DNA of 64,000 nt from Uranotaenia lowii (taxonomy: Eukaryota; Arthropoda; Insecta; Diptera; Culicidae). Numbering within the stretch: the first letter of the stretch is position 1; each line of letters opens with the position of its first letter. Of this stretch, positions 1 through 9,152 are shown piece after piece. The notes under the pieces are model-generated. The model saw only the letters and a list, made by a program, of their open reading frames with translations, ran no database searches and had not been told where the DNA came from. Location of the stretch: NCBI RefSeq assembly GCF_029784155.1, contig NC_073692.1, forward strand, positions 332,029,920 to 332,093,919. The letters are read 5' to 3'. Position numbers and translations under genes: made by a program.

Positions 1-113
1 ATATGCTCATACGCTTATGATCTTAGTTTTGTCATGATCTTTCACATGGAAAAGGAATTTTTGATGAAACATCAATAATTCACACAAACGCAACCAATTT
101 GCAAATCATAGCT

Positions 114-648
114 GGTGGGGAATCGTGGGCCACACATTTTGGATCACCTATATTTTTATGTTTTATACACATTCAGAACTTAAAATACGTAGATAGGTAT
201 CTGTAAAGTTTTCTTATGCCAAATGAAGAGTTATGGAAAATATTTTGTCCATCCTATATAAGAAATTTTGCCAAAACATTCGCGAGCCAGGATTTGGTAT
301 CTATGCGATCATACACAGCTCTCTTTTTTATTTCATCATCTGAAATTGCTTTAAAATAACGAAATGAATTAGGGAATCACAGTTTTGGGTCAACTCATAA
401 ACTTTGCATGTTATTTGGTCAATTTGGATTTGGTGGCCCACGATTCCCCACCAATTTTCAAAATCCAAAAAATATTACTTTTTTTCAAACAGTCAGAATT
501 TGGGGAAAATAACTTATTAAAAATATTAAAAAAATACCTTATGATACCTTGAAAATGTAGAAAACCATACCATTTTTTATTTTCATTTTATCTTTTATAA
601 TAAAGAAGTTATGGAACAACGAAAAAAAGTGGCCCATGATTCCCCACT
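114..648. repeat. Inverted-repeat (MITE-like) debris at window start
   Basis: A 20-bp sequence (GGTGGGGAATCGTGGGCCAC) at 114-133 recurs as its exact reverse complement at 433-452, and again with two changes at 629-648. The first two copies could be the termini of a roughly 340-bp MITE; the third lies just left of the Gypsy-A LTR. No coding region is visible in 1-657 and the sequence is AT-rich. I could not define a clean target-site duplication, so the element class is unknown. Confidence 0.5.
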
Positions 649-657
649 CTCCCATAG

Positions 658-897
658 TGTATAGCAAAGTGCTTTTCGAATAGTCATGAACAACCCCAAG
701 TGGGAGAGAGTGAGAATGTGCACAAAGGCACAAGCTCCGGATATAAGATGGAATAAAAGACTAGGTCATTCGTTTTGTGACTTTCAACCTAATCACATAG
801 TGTTGCGTAGAACGCCTCTATTTCAATAATATCACACCACGTGTTTAATTTAGTTTCCTTAAATTATAAACTCATAAATCAATTATAGAACTTTACA
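658..897 (+). repeat. 5' LTR of Gypsy-A
   Basis: Direct repeat of 7890-8129 with no difference seen by eye over 240 bp. Starts TGTATAGCAAAG and ends AACTTTACA. The three bases before it (TAG) are also shared by both copies, so the exact 5' edge is uncertain by up to three bases. Confidence 0.92.
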
Positions 898-899
898 AC

Positions 900-915
900 T
901 GGCGACGAGTGGGAT
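900..915 (+). promoter_or_regulatory. Primer binding site of Gypsy-A (tRNA-Ser-like)
   Basis: TGGCGACGAGTGGGAT lies two bases inside the 5' LTR. The leading TGGCGACGAG is the complement expected for CCA plus the acceptor stem of an insect serine tRNA. The assignment to Ser rests on memory of the tRNA end and is moderately secure. Confidence 0.65.
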
Positions 916-2002
916 AAAATCTCAAATTCAGCATAGTGTCAAAGTAAAATTGTAAAAAAAAAAAAATTTAGTAAGTTGTGGTTTATGCAAATATAAAAAT
1001 TGTGACGGAGTTACCGTTTTTTTTTACTGACGCTGGTAGTGGTTATTAAACACCTTTTACTAGATCGTCTTTTACAATTTTTATTGCATTGATGTTGATA
1101 TGTTCAGTTTGTAAAGGAGGTGTAAAAGTTTATTTCGAGAAATCCAGCATTTTTGTTGTAATTTTTTTACATTAATTTCTGAAGGAGCACATTTTTTTGG
1201 CTAACACGCCATTTTATTGTATTTTACTATCCTTTGTCCATGAAACTCATATTTTTCTTAATCTTCTTCATTTCAGAAAGTGTTCATTTTGGAAGTTGGT
1301 TCATTTTAGTAAAATTTGCCGCACTGCAGTAAACGGTGAGAAGAAAGATAATTTGACATCTCACTTGGTATCCCTCAACTCACCATCATCACTCAGTCGA
1401 ATTGTCATAAGTGAACTACAAGTGAGACGGTAGTGTTGTGGTGTGATCAGCTGAATAGAATAGCCGAAACGAAAAATTTCTTCCAAATTTTGTTCACATT
1501 GAACACAAAGCTGAGCGTTTTGAATCCATCGGAAGTTCGCAAATTACGGGCCTTGCTGAAGGTTGCTGTTAGTGGTGTAGCCAAGAGCGTTTCAAATAAC
1601 TTGTTATTTGCGTTTTACTGGTTGCTGTTGTACATCGAAATTCACCGCTGCTGCTCCATTTGCTGCTCCTGCTGTTTCATCTGTTGCTGCTGCTGCCCCA
1701 TTTTTTTTTTGCTGCTGATATTTGTTGTTGCTACTGCTTGCTGTTTTCGGTGATTGCCATTGCTACTGTTAGGATTTTTTTTTCCTCAGCTTTGGAAATA
1801 TTTTGGTGATCCGGAAATATTTTGGTGTATCAGGTATGTTGATTTTTACTCATTGTTTTTGATACATTTTATCATTTTATTATATTGTCAAAATACGAGA
1901 CATTCTAATATTTTTTTTAATTTATTTTTTGTTTTGTTTTCTTTTCTTTTTATTTGAACGTTATTATTGCTGGGTTTATTTGAACACATTTTTATATTCA
2001 GA

Positions 2003-2902
2003 ATGCCTTTAACTACTACAATGGAACCTTACATTCCCGGGTCAGTTCCATTCGCTCAGTATATCGAGCAATTAGAATGGATTTTTATCCACAACCAATA
2101 TTCTGAGGACCAATATAAGGCCTCATTTTTAGCGGTTTGTGGACAGGAGGTTTACTCCAAAATAAAACTTTTATTTCCGGGTAGAAATGTAAGAGATATT
2201 TCATATACAGAATTAAAACAAGAATTAACTAAAAGCTATGATCAAGACACGAATGAAGTCGTAAATAGCGATAAATTTTGGACTCGCAGACAGGGTGAAA
2301 GCGAGAGCAACATGGATTTTGTTTTAGCCGTAAAATTTTTGGCTGAACTTTGTAATTTGGGTGACCTTAAAGAACGTGGGATTAGAGATGTGCTGGTAAT
2401 TGGAGTTAAAGATGAAAATTTAAGAAGAAAACTTTTTAACGAGGAAAATTTAACGGCTAGCAAAGCTGAGAAGATGATAATAAACCAGGAACTAGCTTGG
2501 AATCGGACTCAATCGGTAAATACTAATTCAACAAGACGTGACAGTTTGATCAATAGGCTTGGAAGACGTTCAGTTCGGTCTCCGGTTAGACATCGATCTA
2601 GGTCACGAAGCTGGAGTAATAGTAGGAATCGGGCAGTAACTTTTCGTAGACACGATACTAAAAACGACAATTACTCTGATAATAGACCCATTTATCGATG
2701 TACCTTTTGCAATAAAACAGGTCATACCAAGAAATACTGTTATCGACTAAAGAACAGAAGCCCTCGACAACAAAGATCAAGTGTGAATAATGTTGCTTTG
2801 CCACAACCAAGTTCATCCGGACTTTTTAAGAGATTAAAAAAGGATCTAGAGTCTGATAGTGATAACGATTTAGACTGCATGATGATTTCTTCTTTTTTAT
2901 AA
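2003..2902 (+). CDS. gag: Gypsy-A Gag, C-terminus cut by the insert
   Basis: The first good ATG is at 2003, following a leader of about 1.1 kb that contains a CTG-rich tract around 1650-1750. The product is 299 residues: an N-terminal capsid-like part (FWTRRQGESESNMDFVLAVK), an Arg/Ser-rich stretch near residues 187-215, and one CCHC zinc knuckle (C-x2-C-x4-H-x4-C, CTFCNKTGHTKKYC, bases about 2699-2740). The last two codons and the stop come from the nested insert at 2893. The codons Met-Met-Ile-Ser-Ser just before it reappear in the same phase at 4413, so this was one continuous gag-pol frame before the insertion. Gag packages element RNA into virus-like particles. Confidence 0.85.
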   Translation: MPLTTTMEPYIPGSVPFAQYIEQLEWIFIHNQYSEDQYKASFLAVCGQEVYSKIKLLFPGRNVRDISYTELKQELTKSYDQDTNEVVNSDKFWTRRQGESESNMDFVLAVKFLAELCNLGDLKERGIRDVLVIGVKDENLRRKLFNEENLTASKAEKMIINQELAWNRTQSVNTNSTRRDSLINRLGRRSVRSPVRHRSRSRSWSNSRNRAVTFRRHDTKNDNYSDNRPIYRCTFCNKTGHTKKYCYRLKNRSPRQQRSSVNNVALPQPSSSGLFKRLKKDLESDSDNDLDCMMISSFL

Positions 2903-4411
2903 ACTGTGACCCAAAGATGGGTCTTGACTCAAACATTCAGTCAGCGAAACTTTTTTTGTAAAGAAATGAATCCAACTTAGATGAAATTTCAGGGACTAGA
3001 AAGGGAAAATTGATGTTGAAAAACATGCGAAAAAAATTCGCCTTGTCTCCCGGTGAGACTTGAACCCACATCTTGCGCCTCTCCGGGGCCCATGTATTAA
3101 CATTCTACTACAGGAGACCAACCTGGCGTATGAATATTATACTGGTTGAGTGTCGATGTCTATCGGAATGAAGGGAATAGTTCTCCCATGTGATCATAAT
3201 CATTTTTCTTGGTCTATTTCTATTCCCATCTTTTCATCTTACGGTAGTTGGACTCAAATTTGGATATTTTAGGCACGGCAAGATTTGCATTGCCTTCTCA
3301 TATACTGCACGGGTTGTCAGTTATGATGAGAAATGATGCGTTTGCCGTATTTGGATATCCAACCAAATTCGGTGTTTGGCACCGCCTTATTTTCTATTTT
3401 TAAACTGTGACCCAAAGATGGGTCTTGACTCAAACATTCAGTCAGCGAAACTTTTTTTGTAAAGAAATGAATCCAACTTAGATGAAATTTCAGGGACTAG
3501 AAAGGGAAAATTGATGTTGAAAAACATGCGAAAAAAATTCGCCTTGTCTCCCGGTGAGACTTGAACCCACATCTTGCGCCTCTCCGGGGCCCATGTATTA
3601 ACATTCTACTACAGGAGACCAACCTGGCGTATGAATATTATACTGGTTGAGTGTCGATGTCTATCGGAATGAAGGGAATAGTTCTCCCATGTGATCATAA
3701 TCATTTTTCTTGGTCTATTTCTATTCCCATCTTTTCATCTTACGGTAGTTGGACTCAAATTTGGATATTTTAGGCACGGCAAGATTTGCATTGCCTTCTC
3801 ATATACTGCACGGGTTGTCAGTTATGATGAGAAATGATGCGTTTGCCGTATTTGGATATCCAACCAAATTCGGTGTTTGGCACCGCCTTATTTTCTATTT
3901 TTAAACTGTGACCCAAAGATGGGTCTTGACTCAAACATTCCCATCTTTGGGTCACAGTTTAAAAATAGAAAATAAGGCGGTGCCAAACACCGAATTTGGT
4001 TGGATATCCAAATACGGCAAACGCATCATTTCTCATCATAACTGACAACCCGTGCAGTATATGAGAAGGCAATGCAAATCTTGCCGTGCCTAAAATATCC
4101 AAATTTGAGTCCAACTACCGTAAGATGAAAAGATGGGAATAGAAATAGACCAAGAAAAATGATTATGATCACATGGGAGAACTATTCCCTTCATTCCGAT
4201 AGACATCGACACTCAACCAGTATAATATTCATACGCCAGGTTGGTCTCCTGTAGTAGAATGTTAATACATGGGCCCCGGAGAGGCGCAAGATGTGGGTTC
4301 AAGTCTCACCGGGAGACAAGGCGAATTTTTTTCGCATGTTTTTCAACATCAATTTTCCCTTTCTAGTCCCTGAAATTTCATCTAAGTTGGATTCATTTCT
4401 TTACAAAAAAA
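2893..4411. mobile_element. Palindromic A-A-A' insert with tRNA-like segments, nested in Gypsy-A
   Basis: The 12-bp GATGATTTCTTC occurs at 2881-2892 and 4412-4423 and brackets this 1519-bp block like a target-site duplication. Inside are two direct copies of a 501-bp unit (2901-3401 and 3402-3902), the first 38 bases of a third, and then an inverted copy. Bases 3451-3923 and 3940-4412 are reverse complements (473 bp, no mismatch seen) around a 16-base loop. Each unit contains a tRNA-like segment with a B-box-like GGTTCAAGTCT, which suggests a SINE-related origin. No ORF of interest is present. What mechanism made the dimer-plus-inversion is unknown. Confidence 0.85.
4238..4325 (+). repeat. 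tRNA-like (SINE-type) segment in the inverted arm
   Basis: It reads GTCTCCT (near 4244) then, about 60 bases on, GGGAGAC, which pair as an acceptor stem with one G-U, and has a B-box-like GGTTCAAGTCT before the 3' strand. The matching copies in the two direct units lie on the minus strand near 3040-3125 and 3541-3626. The anticodon arm folds poorly, so this is a tRNA-derived repeat and not a functional tRNA gene. A short A-rich run at 4405-4411 sits at the insert end, as SINE tails do. Confidence 0.6.
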
Positions 4412-4412
4412 G

Positions 4413-7400
4413 ATGATTTCTTCGGTTCACAAAATAAATGAGCCATGCTATGTAGATACCATTATAGAAAGGAAGCGAATGAAGATGGAAATAGATTGTG
4501 ATTCGGCTGAAAGTGTGATATCCGAACAACAATTTAACAGAAATTTTGGACATTTGAAGGTTAAATCGTGTAATAAACGTTTGGTAGTAATAGATGGCAA
4601 ACGACTGAATATTCTAGGAAAAACAGATGTGAACGTGCAGTTGAATGGAAATCAACAGAAGTTATCACTAGTTATTTTGCAATGCAGCAATGATTTTGTT
4701 CCTTTGTTAGGTCGTACTTGGTTGGACGTTTTCTATACAGGCTGGAGAAAGACATTTACCAAACCGTCAAATGATTCAGTTCATGCAGTCAAGGAGGAGG
4801 AAGCAATGGATGATATTATGAGTAAGTTCCCTACAGTATTTGACGAGGATTTTTCTAATCCTATTAAGGGATTTGAGGGAGATTTTGTTTTAAAGGATAA
4901 TACTCCAATATTCAGAAAAGCGTATGACGTGCCTCTCAGACTTAAACAAAAAGTTATTGACTATTTGGATAATTTAGAGAAAGATGGTATTATTGAACCG
5001 ATCGATGCCAGTGAATGGGCATCTCCAGTTGTCGTGGTGATAAAAAAGGATCAAAATATACGTTTGGTTATCGACTGTAAAGTCTCGATCAACAAAGTTT
5101 TGGTAACCAACACGTATCCTTTACCTTTGCCACAAGATTTATTTACTACTCTTTCGGGAGCCAAATTTTTTTGTTCTTTGGATCTTGCAGGTGCTTACAC
5201 GCAACTTTTATTATCAAAAAGATCGAGGAAAATAATGATAATAAATACAATTAAAGGATTATATGTTTATAAGAGATTACCACAAGGCGCATCGTCTTCT
5301 GCTCAAATTTTTCAAAAAGTTATGGACGAAGTTCTGAAAGGACTTGAAAATGTAGTATGCTATTTAGACGATGTGCTTATTTCTGGAAAAACTTTGAAAG
5401 AATGTAAACGTAACCTTTTTCTAGCCTTGGAAAGATTGGCTAAGGCTAATATAAAAGTAAATCTAAAAAAATGCAAATTCTTTGTTTCTACTTTACCCTA
5501 CTTGGGTCATGTTTTGACCGAAAACGGTTTACTTCCTTGTCCAGAAAAAGTAAAGACAATTCAGGAAGCGAAATGTCCTCAAAATATCTCTGAGTTAAAA
5601 GCGTTTCTTGGTTTACTTTCGTATTATTCGAAGTTTATACCAAATATGTCCACTCGGGTGAATTGTCTTTATAAATTATTAAAAAAAGAAGTAAAATATA
5701 TTTGGACAGAGGAATGTAACAGAGTTTTCGAGGAATGCAAACAGTTGCTTTTGAAACCGAATTTGCTTGAATATTTTGATCCAGATAAACCTGTTGTGGT
5801 AGTAACAGACGCGTGTATTTATGGCTTAGGAGGAGTTTTAGCTCATGAAATTTCTGGAGAAGAACGACCTATTTCTTTCGCATCTTTTTCGCTAAATGAA
5901 GCACAACGGAAATACCCAATTTTACATTTAGAAGCTCTCGCTGTTGTAAGTACAGTGAAGAAATTCCACAAATATTTGTACGGCCAAAAGTTTACGATCT
6001 ATACTGATCACAAGCCGCTTATTGGAATTTTAGGCAAAGAAGGTCGTAATTCAATTTCAGTTACCCGGCTTCAAAGGTATATTTTAGAATTGTCTATATA
6101 TGATTTTGAAATTTATTATAGACCAGCTTCTAAATTAGGCAATGCAGATTTTTGCTCTAGGTTCCCACTTGACGAAAAAGTACCCAAAGATTTGGATAAA
6201 CATTTTATTAAAAATCTAAACTTCACTGATGAATTCCCGATTGATTATAAAGAAATCGCTTACGCCTCAAGTAAGGATGTTTTTATACAACAAATTATAG
6301 AATTTCTTAAAAGAGGTTGGCCTAAACGTATCCACAAACACTATCGAGATATTTTTTCAATGAACCAAGAACTGGAAGAAGTAGAAGGATGCGTTTTGTT
6401 TCAGGATAGAGTTATTATTCCGAAAACTATGACATCGAAAATTTTGGACTTATTACATATGAATCATTCCGGCATTAATAAAATGAAAAAAATGGCTAGA
6501 AGAACCGTGTACTGGTTGGGTATCAATAAAGATATTGAAAAATTTGTTAAAGACTGTAGAATATGCAAATTAAATACTCCAACTAAAACGATTGCTCAAT
6601 ATTCAAAATGGATACCAACAAACAAACCATTTTCACGGATTCATGCGGATTTCTTTTACCTCCAAGGTAAAATGTATTTATTGATTGTCGACAGTTTTAG
6701 TAAATGGATTGAGCTAGAAAATATGAAAAATGGTACAGAAAGTAAAAAAGTCATAAAAGTATTTTTGAATGTTTTTGCCAGATATGGTTTCCCAGATGTC
6801 ATAGTCACGGATGGTGGACCACCTTTTAACTCTGAACAATTCATCAAATTTTTTGAAAGGCAAGGCATAATAATGATGAAAAGTCCACCATATCATCCAG
6901 AAAGCAACGGCCAGGCGGAACGAATGGTCCGTTTAGTAAAAAATGTTCTTAAAAAATTTCTTTTGGACCCTAATATAAAAAAGCTTGATGTGGATGAGCA
7001 AATGTACCTATTCTTGTTCAACTACAGGAATACCTGTTTAAATACGGACTATAGTTTTCCTTCAGAACGTCTACTGAAATACAAACCTAAAGGGTTGTTG
7101 GATCTTATAAACCCTAAGAAAAGTTTTAAAAACAATTTGACAACATCTAATGATGATTTATCTCAACAGCGGAACACCTCACCTCAAAGACTGAGAGATC
7201 CTTTTCTGAGTGTGAAAAATGGAGACCTGATTTTTTATATTAATCCGAACAAAACTGATTTAAGACGATATCTTCCTGTCACATTTTTAAAATGGATTTC
7301 TCAAACTATTTCACAGGTGTCACTGGGTGGCAGAACGATTTTAGCACACAAGCGTCAGCTTAAGCTTACGGATAACGCTCGTAGAAAAAACCGTCGTTCT

Positions 7401-7694
7401 TTTCCACATGGATCAACAATTTTGCCTGCAGATACCACAAACGATTTTGAACAAGCCAGTTTTGAAGCAACGCACCATGTTTTATCACCTTTTTCAAGCG
7501 GCAGTAGCAATAAACGGAGAAGAGAACCAGACGACAACAGTGAATCTGAGGATTTTTATGGGTTCGCAGCAGATTCTTTTATGTTCGCGGGGGAGGAGAA
7601 TGAAGAGGATAGAATATCCAATAGCAATGAAAAACTTAGAAGATCCAAAAGATCATCGAAAAGAAAAAAGCTACATGACTACATTTATTATTAG
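4413..7694 (+). CDS. pol: Gypsy-A Pol: protease, RT, RNase H, integrase
   Basis: A 1093-residue frame without internal stops. An aspartic protease is suggested by DCDSAESVI (near residue 28) and the later LLGRTWLD. The RT has LPQGASSSAQIFQKVMDE and the catalytic YLDD near residue 317. RNase H has VVTDACIYGLG and YTDHKPLIG. The integrase has an H-x2-H...C-x2-C zinc module (LHMNHSG to CRICK), then the DDE core (HADFFY, TDGGPPF, ESNGQAER). The C-terminus is Lys/Arg- and Ser-rich. The frame opens with the codons that end gag, so the Met at 4413 is probably an internal codon exposed by the nested insert and not a natural start. Catalytic motifs look intact, but the gag-pol continuity is broken. 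Confidence 0.9.
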   Translation: MISSVHKINEPCYVDTIIERKRMKMEIDCDSAESVISEQQFNRNFGHLKVKSCNKRLVVIDGKRLNILGKTDVNVQLNGNQQKLSLVILQCSNDFVPLLGRTWLDVFYTGWRKTFTKPSNDSVHAVKEEEAMDDIMSKFPTVFDEDFSNPIKGFEGDFVLKDNTPIFRKAYDVPLRLKQKVIDYLDNLEKDGIIEPIDASEWASPVVVVIKKDQNIRLVIDCKVSINKVLVTNTYPLPLPQDLFTTLSGAKFFCSLDLAGAYTQLLLSKRSRKIMIINTIKGLYVYKRLPQGASSSAQIFQKVMDEVLKGLENVVCYLDDVLISGKTLKECKRNLFLALERLAKANIKVNLKKCKFFVSTLPYLGHVLTENGLLPCPEKVKTIQEAKCPQNISELKAFLGLLSYYSKFIPNMSTRVNCLYKLLKKEVKYIWTEECNRVFEECKQLLLKPNLLEYFDPDKPVVVVTDACIYGLGGVLAHEISGEERPISFASFSLNEAQRKYPILHLEALAVVSTVKKFHKYLYGQKFTIYTDHKPLIGILGKEGRNSISVTRLQRYILELSIYDFEIYYRPASKLGNADFCSRFPLDEKVPKDLDKHFIKNLNFTDEFPIDYKEIAYASSKDVFIQQIIEFLKRGWPKRIHKHYRDIFSMNQELEEVEGCVLFQDRVIIPKTMTSKILDLLHMNHSGINKMKKMARRTVYWLGINKDIEKFVKDCRICKLNTPTKTIAQYSKWIPTNKPFSRIHADFFYLQGKMYLLIVDSFSKWIELENMKNGTESKKVIKVFLNVFARYGFPDVIVTDGGPPFNSEQFIKFFERQGIIMMKSPPYHPESNGQAERMVRLVKNVLKKFLLDPNIKKLDVDEQMYLFLFNYRNTCLNTDYSFPSERLLKYKPKGLLDLINPKKSFKNNLTTSNDDLSQQRNTSPQRLRDPFLSVKNGDLIFYINPNKTDLRRYLPVTFLKWISQTISQVSLGGRTILAHKRQLKLTDNARRKNRRSFPHGSTILPADTTNDFEQASFEATHHVLSPFSSGSSNKRRREPDDNSESEDFYGFAADSFMFAGEENEEDRISNSNEKLRRSKRSSKRKKLHDYIYY

Positions 7695-7867
7695 TGTTCG
7701 AGAAAAAAAGCTGGTAACATATAAATTTTGTTTAATGAATTTGTAAGCATGAATCATGCACTCGAATATAGATCTTAAAGCAAAACGAAATAATTTAAAA
7801 TATGAATTGATTAGTTTGTAACCAAACTTTCGAAATTATTAATAATCAAATAGGTTGACTTAGTTCT

Positions 7868-7889
7868 CGAAAGGAAGGAGAAGTTGTAG
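7868..7889 (+). promoter_or_regulatory. Polypurine tract of Gypsy-A
   Basis: The purine-rich run GAAAGGAAGGAGAAG directly precedes the 3' LTR at 7890, the position where plus-strand DNA synthesis is primed in LTR elements. Confidence 0.6.
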
Positions 7890-8129
7890 TGTATAGCAAA
7901 GTGCTTTTCGAATAGTCATGAACAACCCCAAGTGGGAGAGAGTGAGAATGTGCACAAAGGCACAAGCTCCGGATATAAGATGGAATAAAAGACTAGGTCA
8001 TTCGTTTTGTGACTTTCAACCTAATCACATAGTGTTGCGTAGAACGCCTCTATTTCAATAATATCACACCACGTGTTTAATTTAGTTTCCTTAAATTATA
8101 AACTCATAAATCAATTATAGAACTTTACA
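7890..8129 (+). repeat. 3' LTR of Gypsy-A
   Basis: Identical by eye to 658-897, ending AACTTTACA. It would supply the polyadenylation end of the element RNA. Confidence 0.92.
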
Positions 8130-9152
8130 AATTATGCTAACTATAGCCAGAAATAAAATATTTAGTTTTTCGTTTCCGGTCAAATTATTGAATTCGACGC
8201 CTGTTAGCGAACTAAGTATAACTGTGCTCCTAGGGAAAAAAGGGGTTTTGTTGTCTAAATAGTACCTATTTGTCCTACCATCGACTTGAAACGATAGTTT
8301 GATTTTGTAGAATAGATTTGCATCGGAAAATTTTCGATTTTTTCAATAGTTGTTGTTTTTTGAAGCGTTTAGTGATGGGCGGTAATTGGTGTATAAATAA
8401 AAGTGCGGGTTCCTGTCACGCACAATTTCTTTGTTTTTAACGCATGTATTGTGTCAAAAGTGTAAATTGTAAGAAGCATTTCGTTTGATTACGTTAGAAA
8501 ATGATGTTTTATCGCTGAAAGTAACCGATTACTTGAGGCTGTTTGCCGGGAATCATCATTTTGTCAGCCAACGCACTTTGTTAAAATTTGTACAAAATTT
8601 GCGGGAAAGATTTCACAAAATGTATTCTCTCAAGATCCAAAATATGGTTTTGACAGCTCGTGACATCGACAATATTAAAAAGAACAGTTTCTGTGCTGTT
8701 AGATAGTTTTTCCTTAAGAAAACATTATCGATACCCGAAAAAGTCGAGTGGGCGGTAATAGGGCCAGTTGAACACCTCAACGTTTAGTTAATTATTTTTA
8801 AAAGCGTACATTTTTCGCATTCCACTAAATTTTTTATTCAAAGTAGAGCAGTTTTGACATGTATTGGAAAAGGAAGCGAATAAAAATCTGCCGTCGTTTT
8901 TTTATTACACATGTTTGAAGTTGAAAACCGCTTAACTGGGCGGTAGATGGTGACATGATGGTACCCCAATAAAACCATTAATAAATTTAAAAAAAAAGTG
9001 CATTCAAATACTACCGATAAGATTTTTAGATCCCCAAAAAATAGCCAGACAACATCAGAAATGTAAAATGTATTGTGAATCATCACTTCCAGACAAGAAA
9101 GCCAGTGAATTAGTTCCATAGTTAAGCTTAATATTTTTGATTGTATACATAT
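8130..9152. other. Intergenic stretch, no supported gene
   Basis: The stretch between Gypsy-A and the CDK5RAP1 stop codon holds only short frames. A plus frame at 8485-8706 (73 residues) has no recognisable family or start context. A TATAAATA at 8392-8399 lies about 90 bases upstream but is not tied to a gene. The octamer GGGCGGTA recurs at 8377, 8750 and 8938. Confidence 0.4.

Larger units (their letters stand above)
658..8129 (+). mobile_element. Gypsy-A: complete Ty3/Gypsy-type LTR retrotransposon with a nested insert
   Basis: Two direct 240-bp LTRs (658-897 and 7890-8129) look identical, begin TGT and end ACA, and enclose a primer binding site, gag, pol and a purine-rich tract (7868-7889) before the 3' LTR. 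The gene order protease-RT-RNase H-integrase is that of Ty3/Gypsy elements, and the tRNA-Ser-like primer site suggests a mag-like lineage (inference). No env-like frame follows pol. Identical LTRs imply a recent insertion. The 7.47-kb length includes a 1.52-kb later insertion at 2893-4411. Flanking bases give no convincing target duplication. Confidence 0.93.

Noticed and set aside
1197..1957. Small plus frames in the Gypsy-A leader
   Set aside because: Low-complexity translations of CTG/TTT-rich leader; they lie between the primer site and gag and have no retroelement motif.
2901..4411. CRISPR-like or satellite array from the 501-bp direct repeats
   Set aside because: Only two full direct units plus an inverted copy, in a eukaryotic retroelement with a target duplication; no short repeat-spacer pattern.
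7408..7746. 112-residue frame overlapping the end of Gypsy-A pol
   Set aside because: Out-of-frame overlap of the pol tail without an env signature (no signal peptide, no membrane span).
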